From Lysinibacillus sphaericus OT4b.31 (lineage in GTDB: Bacteria > Bacillota > Bacilli > Bacillales_A > Planococcaceae): a stretch of 64,000 nucleotides of DNA. Location: contig NZ_KB933398.1 in NCBI RefSeq assembly GCF_000392615.1, positions 2,494,966-2,558,965 on the forward strand, in the 5' to 3' direction. The position numbers and the translations under genes were made by a program. The notes under the pieces were generated by a model that did not search any database, had not been told where the DNA came from, and was given only the letters and a program-made list of their open reading frames with translations. How positions within the stretch are numbered: position 1 is the first letter of the stretch; each line of letters opens with the position of its first letter. Below, piece by piece: positions 59,172 through 64,000 of this stretch.

Positions 59172-60110
59172 ATGACAACTTGTAAAGTGGCCGTAGTTCA
59201 AGCAGGTTCAGTAGTTATGAGTAAAGTGAAGACTATTGACAAGGCAGTGAAATTAATTAAAGAGGCAGGTGAACAAAATGCCAATATTATTGTTTTTCCT
59301 GAAGCCTTTATTCCAGCCTATCCACGTGGAATGAGCTTTGGAGCATTGGTTGGAAGTCGGTCAGACAGTGGACGAAATGATTTTTTACGGTATGCAAAAA
59401 ATTCTATAACGGTACCTGGTCCAGAAACAGAACAATTAGGTGCTGCGGTAAAAAAAGCTGGCGCTTATACAGTTATCGGTGTCATTGAACGCGACTCTCA
59501 AACTAGTGGAGGAACACTCTATTGTACTGTAATTTTCTTTAGTCCAGATGGAAAACTGATTGGTAAACATAGAAAATTAAAACCAACTGGTAGTGAACGT
59601 CTCATTTGGGGTGAGGGGGATGGTAGCACGCTCCCAGTCTTTGATACACCGTATGGTAAAATAGGAACTCTTATTTGCTGGGAAAACTATATGCCTTTAG
59701 CACGTGCTGCTATGTATGAAAAGGGCATACAAATTTATATTGCTCCAACTGCCGATGCGCGTGATACATGGTTTGCATCTATGAAACATATTGCCATTGA
59801 AGGACGTTGCTTTGTACTATCATGCAACCAGTACAGCACAAAGGAGATGTATGAGGAGGATTTACTAGAAACAGAGGAAATGCAACAGATGCCTAATGAG
59901 ATCACAAGAGGAGGCAGTTGTATTGTAAATCCATTTGGTGAATTTTTGGTTGAACCTGTATTTGGCAAAGAAGAAATTCTGTATGCTACTTTAAATTTAG
60001 ATGATATAACACGTGGGCATTTTGACTTTGATGTAGTAGGGCATTATGCACGCAAAGATGTATTTCAATTGAACGTGAATGAAAATAAAAGAGGCGTAAG
60101 TCAAAATTAA
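59172..60110 (+). CDS. Nitrilase
   Basis: The 312-residue protein follows ATAGGAGGATGTTAC. All catalytic residues of the nitrilase superfamily can be placed: Glu44 (VFPEAFIPAYPRGMSFG), Lys (HRKLKPTGSERLIWGEGDG) and Cys169 (GTLICWENYMPLARAAMYEK). The SERLIWGEGDGSTL stretch marks true nitrilases (EC 3.5.5.1) rather than amidases. It converts a nitrile to the acid and ammonia. It stands alone next to its probable LysR regulator. Confidence 0.94.
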   Translation: MTTCKVAVVQAGSVVMSKVKTIDKAVKLIKEAGEQNANIIVFPEAFIPAYPRGMSFGALVGSRSDSGRNDFLRYAKNSITVPGPETEQLGAAVKKAGAYTVIGVIERDSQTSGGTLYCTVIFFSPDGKLIGKHRKLKPTGSERLIWGEGDGSTLPVFDTPYGKIGTLICWENYMPLARAAMYEKGIQIYIAPTADARDTWFASMKHIAIEGRCFVLSCNQYSTKEMYEEDLLETEEMQQMPNEITRGGSCIVNPFGEFLVEPVFGKEEILYATLNLDDITRGHFDFDVVGHYARKDVFQLNVNENKRGVSQN

Positions 60111-60676
60111 ATTGATTTTAACAAAGACATACCCAAAATATGAAAGATTAAAAAGAAAGTTATTGATTGATTAAATTACAAAGGAAACATGAAGTAATAA
60201 AAAAATGTAAAAACTAATGAAAAAAACAGATAACCAATTACTGTTATCTGTTCAGACAAAGTCGATTTTTTTTTGATTGGGCTACTATAAACACAATCTT
60301 TTTAGATTTTTAAAATGTAGCTTTGTAAAGAAGATTGATCGTTTATATTAAAGATTGATAATTAGTAATAAAGTTTGATAATAATCATCTCTTAAGTTAT
60401 TCTTTGAGATGATTTTTTTATTGGACATTTATGTTAAAACTGATGTTCCTGTAGTGAAGAATTTTATTAAGTATGTCTTTGTTCAACAATCGAGCCATTT
60501 AGTTGAATAAGGTGTATTGAGATAACCGGGCAGAATAGTTCAGCAATTTGCCTGCATGAATATAATTATAATAAGGTATATAGGATTTTTTCTCGAATGA
60601 ACTAAACCTATTACTGATGTAGGCTGATATGCGGTTGTAATGAACACATACTTAGGTTGAAAGGAGGTTTTTATTT
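60111..60676. other. Intergenic region with two terminator hairpins
   Basis: ACAGATAAC/GTTATCTGT at 60226-60251 and AATCATCTC/GAGATGATT with a T-run at 60383-60420 are the only clear elements. The stretch CCATTTAGTTGAATAAGG (60495-60512) recurs at 61435-61452. No gene was recognised. Confidence 0.55.
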
Positions 60677-61294
60677 GTGACACAAACATCAAGAACTATT
60701 CCTGATGCCGCAGTACGCGGAACGGCATCTGGTGTATTTTTCATGGCGTTTTTTGGTACTCTGTGGGCGTACACAGGAATTATGGGATTGCAGGGCTGGG
60801 GAGTTCCATTATTGTTAGTTACTGCTGTTGCCATAGGTATAGCGTTGTTCATCGGTGGTGTTTCATTATTACGCGCATCGGGAGAATTGACGAATCAGGT
60901 TTCAAAAACAGCCTTAAGGCATGGGAAGCGTACGAGGTTTTGGTTTAACATTATTTTTGCGGCAGAGGGTTTGGCTATAGCAATCACGATTGCTGTCAGT
61001 AACGCTACTCGTCACCCTGAACTTATACCTGTCGTAATAGCTATTATTGTCGGTGTTCATTTTCTCCCATTGGCACCTCTTTTTCAAATCAGACTCTATT
61101 ATTTTACAGGCACATTCCTTTGTTTACTTGCTATTATTACATGGCTGTTTGTACCTGCAAAAGTCACACTGGGGGAACATCAGATCAATGCATTTATGTC
61201 TGTAGTGGGCTTTGGCTCTGCCCTGATTTTGTGGGGAACTGGTCTTGCAATATGGCTAATGGGTAGAAGATTGCTAGGTATCGTCCCAAAATAA
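60677..61294 (+). CDS. Polytopic membrane protein of unknown function
   Basis: GTG 60677 follows AAGGAGG by 9 bases. The 205-residue product has about six hydrophobic segments (for example FFMAFFGTLWAYTGIMGLQG, VPLLLVTAVAIGIALFI, LCLLAIITWLFVP, FGSALILWGTGLAIWLM) and short loops. It is single-gene, followed by a GGGCGC-type hairpin 95 bases later. No transport motif recognised. Confidence 0.8.
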   Translation: MTQTSRTIPDAAVRGTASGVFFMAFFGTLWAYTGIMGLQGWGVPLLLVTAVAIGIALFIGGVSLLRASGELTNQVSKTALRHGKRTRFWFNIIFAAEGLAIAITIAVSNATRHPELIPVVIAIIVGVHFLPLAPLFQIRLYYFTGTFLCLLAIITWLFVPAKVTLGEHQINAFMSVVGFGSALILWGTGLAIWLMGRRLLGIVPK

Positions 61295-61387
61295 ATAACA
61301 TAAAAAGTGAGATTGGACTTTACACCGAAAAAATATGTTTATTATACAATAATATGAAAAGCAGAGTTACTTTCTTATTCAGCTAAC

Positions 61388-61422
61388 GGGCGCAATTCTG
61401 TAGCAAGAATTGTGTCTTTTTC
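61388..61422 (+). terminator. Terminator, GGGCGC hairpin family member 2
   Basis: GGGCGCAATTCT pairs with AGAATTGTGTCT (three G-U pairs), followed by TTTTTC. Confidence 0.7.
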
Positions 61423-61500
61423 TTTAGGGAAGGACCATTTAGTTGAACAAGGGAAAAGTAAGTTATTATTAGAGAAGAATGAGGAAAAGAGGTGGGGAAA

Positions 61501-62001
61501 ATGGACATGAATGCACGAAAAGCCAGATTAGAGCTGCTCTTACAAAAGCAAAAAGAGAAAGAAAAAAATGATGAAATACAGATGCGATTAGTTTGGATGT
61601 TAGAACCTTTCTCAACTAAAGAAGGTATTAGGTTGTTAGATGATAAGGAAAGGGAAAAAATGAAAACTGAACTTATAGAGAGCATCCCAATAATTGAGTG
61701 GGTAAGTCTAGATTTAGAGAAAATGAATAACAAGTTCGTGATACACAATGTTAGTAGGGATAAGGTGGCATCGTTTTTTAAAGATAAAGAACTATACACG
61801 GAGAATTCAGTTTATCTTTTCTTACAAGACGACCTGCCACCTTTTAGCACATGGCCGTGGGTAAAGATGCCACTATCAAAGATTATTGAAAATAGTATTG
61901 ATCTAGCAGCAGAAGATGCCTATCCACAGTATGTATTTAGCCCATCACCCAGATTTGTAATAGAATTCGTTGAATCGGACTTAATCACCATTGCTTGGTA
62001 A
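61501..62001 (+). CDS. Cytosolic protein of unknown function
   Basis: ATG 61501 lies 8 bases after GAGG; GTG 61492 would overlap that site. The 166-residue product has a charged helical N-terminus (MDMNARKARLELLLQKQKEK) and a mixed alpha/beta remainder, with DDLPPFSTWPWVKMPLSKII notable for Trp/Pro. No family recognised. Confidence 0.7.
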   Translation: MDMNARKARLELLLQKQKEKEKNDEIQMRLVWMLEPFSTKEGIRLLDDKEREKMKTELIESIPIIEWVSLDLEKMNNKFVIHNVSRDKVASFFKDKELYTENSVYLFLQDDLPPFSTWPWVKMPLSKIIENSIDLAAEDAYPQYVFSPSPRFVIEFVESDLITIAW

Positions 62002-62027
62002 CGGTGAACATAACTTAGTTACTCCAT

Positions 62028-62065
62028 AAAAGGGCGCTTTTCTGTAAAAAGGAAAGTGTCTTTTA
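62028..62065 (+). terminator. Terminator, GGGCGC hairpin family member 3
   Basis: AAAAGGGCGCTTTTC pairs imperfectly with GGAAAGTGTCTTTT, followed by ATCTTG. Similar to the hairpins at 48226 and 61388. Confidence 0.65.
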
Positions 62066-62086
62066 TCTTGTATTTGAAGGTCTCTC

Positions 62087-62440
62087 ATGGTTCGGCAATA
62101 TCTCATATTCATCGTGATGTATGGATCGGCTGTGCCTTTTTACTTTGCTCTCTATCAGGCTTTTAATCTTTTACGATACATTGACGAGAACACAGCGTTC
62201 TCGGAATTATCTGTAAAGGCGTTAAAGAACATAAAGTGCTGTGCCATTTTAATCAGTGGTTTGTATGTATTAGGTTTGCCAATCTTCCATTTTATAGCAA
62301 AGAAAGTTGAACCTCCTATTGGAATAATGGGACTCATCATCATTTTTACTTCGTTGATTATCGCCGTTTTTGCTGCTATCCTCCAACGGCTTCTACAAGA
62401 AGCGATTAATATAAAATCAGAAAATGATTTAACGGTCTGA
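62087..62440 (+). pseudogene. DUF2975 membrane protein, 5'-truncated
   Basis: The 117-codon frame from ATG 62087 (no ribosome binding site) carries the central and C-terminal part of DUF2975 proteins: AVPFYFALYQAFNLLRYIDE, FSELSVKALKNIKCCAILIS and ILQRLLQEAINIKSENDLTV. The first membrane helix (about 40 residues) of the family is absent, and unrelated terminator sequence is found where it should be. Next to it is the decayed HTH partner that normally follows. The pair looks defunct. Confidence 0.7.
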
Positions 62441-62450
62441 GGTGGATGAT

Positions 62451-62495
62451 ATAGCAATTATTATTAATAAAGGTGCCGAAAAAATAATGATTTAA
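62451..62495 (+). pseudogene. Remnant of the YozG-like HTH regulator partner
   Basis: After GAGGTGGATGAT, where the start ATG is expected, stands ATA, followed by GCAATTATTATTAAT (AIIIN). DUF2975 partners of the YozG type start MAIIINID. Here only six family codons remain before unrelated codons and a stop. Start codon lost and gene cut. Confidence 0.6.
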
Positions 62496-62647
62496 ATTAT
62501 GATACAATAGCGCCCTCTGAACAAAGGTGGGTGCTATTTGACGCTTTCATTTATTCTTTCTTTGCTTTAAAATTGTGCGGCTTTCCTCGGATGAATCCTT
62601 ATATTTGGTATAATAAAGTGTAGATTTTTGGGAACGGAGCGATTGAT

Positions 62648-64000
62648 ATGAATGTAGCGCAAAAAGCGTTTTTTGAAGAAAAGGAGCGTTCACTTGGCGT
62701 TCGTCTAAATGATGTGCAAACGAAGGCAGTGTTGCAAACGAATGGGCCGCTGTTACTATTGGCATCTCCGGGTTCAGGAAAAACGACAACGATTATTATG
62801 CGTATTGGCTATATGATCGAGGTGCTTGGTGTGAAACCTTCTCGCATAAAGGCTGTCACGTTTAGTAAGGCATCGGCCGGTGATATGAAGGCACGTTTTG
62901 CAACGTTTTTCCCGCATTTGCCACCGGTTGATTTTTCGACGATTCATAGTTTAGCATTTCAAGTTGTGCGACAGACACTTGAACGCCAGGCTATTTCGTA
63001 CGGCATCATTGAAGAATCGGACAAGCCTGATGTTGTTTCAAAAAAACGAGTGCTTCGCGGGATTTTTGAACAGTTAAATGGCACAAAAATTACTGAAGAT
63101 CAGTTAGATGATCTACTAACGTACATAACGTTTATCAAAAATAAAATGCTGCCAGAACAGGAATGGGATATTGCAGAAGTAAAGGTGCCAAGAAAAGTCG
63201 AGATTTTACATCGTTATGAGGAATATAAACGCACAGGAAGTGACCGTTTGTTAATTGATTTTGACGATATGCTATTAATGGCGAATGATATTTTCTCGAA
63301 AAATCGAGAGGTGCTGGCGCAATACCAACGCCGCTACGATTATTATTTAACGGATGAAAGTCAGGATACATCGCCCGTTCAACATGCGCTCATCGCGAAG
63401 CTCGTCGCAGTCCATCAAAATTTATGCGTCGTTGCGGATGAGGATCAGGCCATTTATAGTTGGCGCGGTGCAGAGCCAGATTATTTGTTGAATTTCCAAA
63501 AGATATATCCGGAGGCGCATGTGTTACTTATGACGCAAAACTATCGTTCATCTGCAACGATTGTAGAGCCAGCCAATATATTCATTCAACGAAATAAAAA
63601 GCGTTATAACAAACAAATGTTTACGGAAAATCCTGCAGCAGAGCCCATCTCGTTTAAAATCCTAGAGAATTATAATTTACAGGCCAAATATTTAGTGGAC
63701 CAGTTGAAAAATCTGTCTAAGCGCGGCTCAACGGCGATTTTATATCGAAATAATACGTCAGCCATTCCGCTTATGGACGCGTTTGACAGAGCAGGTTTGC
63801 CTTTCTATATGAAAGATTCCACGATTCGCTTTTTCACGCATTGGGTCGTGGAGGATATTAAGAACTTCATGCGTCTAGCATACAATACAAAAAACATCAA
63901 GGTATTTGAAAAAGTTTACAGAAAAATGAATGCTTATATTACACCAATGCAATTGAAGGCACTACAGAAAGTGCCGGAGGATGGCTGTGTATTCACACAG
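62648..64000 (+). CDS. UvrD/PcrA-type ATP-dependent DNA helicase (3' partial)
   Basis: ATG 62648 follows GGAACGGAGCGATTGAT. The frame is open for 451 codons to the window end. Superfamily 1 motifs: LASPGSGKTTTIIMRIGYMI (Walker A), DFSTIHSLAFQVVRQTL (Ib), DRLLIDFDDMLLMANDIF, TDESQDTSPVQHALI (Walker B variant, DESQDT), ADEDQAIYSWRGAEPDYLL (motif III) and TQNYRSSATIVE (motif IV). It is shorter between motifs than PcrA, like the UvrD-like helicases of Bacillales with unknown role. The rest lies beyond the window. Confidence 0.93.
   Translation, partial: MNVAQKAFFEEKERSLGVRLNDVQTKAVLQTNGPLLLLASPGSGKTTTIIMRIGYMIEVLGVKPSRIKAVTFSKASAGDMKARFATFFPHLPPVDFSTIHSLAFQVVRQTLERQAISYGIIEESDKPDVVSKKRVLRGIFEQLNGTKITEDQLDDLLTYITFIKNKMLPEQEWDIAEVKVPRKVEILHRYEEYKRTGSDRLLIDFDDMLLMANDIFSKNREVLAQYQRRYDYYLTDESQDTSPVQHALIAKLVAVHQNLCVVADEDQAIYSWRGAEPDYLLNFQKIYPEAHVLLMTQNYRSSATIVEPANIFIQRNKKRYNKQMFTENPAAEPISFKILENYNLQAKYLVDQLKNLSKRGSTAILYRNNTSAIPLMDAFDRAGLPFYMKDSTIRFFTHWVVEDIKNFMRLAYNTKNIKVFEKVYRKMNAYITPMQLKALQKVPEDGCVFTQ

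Noticed and set aside
1..64000. tRNA, rRNA or CRISPR loci
   Set aside because: No cloverleaf-like tRNA sequence, rRNA segment or spaced direct repeat array was noticed on reading either strand; a dedicated scan was not possible.

Overview
The window reads as a chromosomal segment of a low-GC Gram-positive spore-former, most likely Lysinibacillus or a close relative in Bacillaceae. The grounds are AGGAGG-type ribosome binding sites, frequent TTG and GTG starts, many hairpin-plus-T-tract terminators, and Bacillus-like families (MsrA, LytR-CpsA-Psr, AI-2E exporter, Fur box, ArsR/Acr3/ArsC). The genus is inferred from gene content only.

Region 1 (1-14.75 kb) is the right end of a siphovirus-type prophage, all on + except one gene: tail assembly chaperone (two overlapping frames), a 1554-residue tape measure protein, distal tail protein, a collagen-like tail fibre, small proteins, tail-associated endopeptidase-like protein, XhlA, phi-LC3-type holin and amidase. 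Behind the lysis genes come accessory (moron) genes: a convergent lipoprotein, a secreted protein, an SLH-like peptide and a run of very small genes.

Region 2 (14.75-19.2 kb) is a graveyard of mobile DNA: the first 24 codons of an ABC-F ATPase gene (a candidate prophage attachment site), C-terminal pieces of two kinds of tyrosine recombinase, two pairs of diverged direct repeats, an IS3-family transposase tail and a broken HelD-like helicase. A secreted protein and a coiled-coil membrane protein survive inside it.

Region 3 (19.2-43.4 kb) is mostly ordinary chromosome: two drug/anion-type MFS transporters, a GNAT enzyme, an HtrA-like lipoprotein that lacks the catalytic triad followed by recQ, msrA, an LCP cell-wall ligase, an AI-2E family exporter, an MBL hydrolase, an aminotransferase, a P-loop/Asp23-like protein, an enoyl-CoA hydratase, an apparently catalytically dead tyrosine recombinase, the ATP-grasp/alpha-E/transglutaminase operon, an intact Xer-like recombinase, two paralogous micro-proteins with matching promoters, and a PAS-GGDEF-EAL protein.

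Region 4 (43.6-48.2 kb) is metal and stress response: arsR-acr3-arsC, then a flavoprotein with paired cysteines at both ends. Three identical-geometry palindromes (ATATAA-N8-TTATAT) tie these together as one likely ArsR regulon. A second ArsR/SmtB repressor with an SRPBCC protein follows, under a promoter overlapped by a 17-bp inverted operator.

Region 5 (48.6-64 kb) is accessory and scarred: an unusual UvrA-like double ATPase with a 500-residue extra C-terminus, IS1182 and IS200 remnants, a decayed copy of the ars flavoprotein, a Fur-boxed flavin monooxygenase, a VOC protein, a DUF2089/LiaX-like operon, an amino-acid-oxidase-like gene broken by a 4-bp duplication, LysR plus nitrilase, several membrane or unknown proteins, a decayed DUF2975/HTH pair and the start of a UvrD-type helicase that runs off the window.
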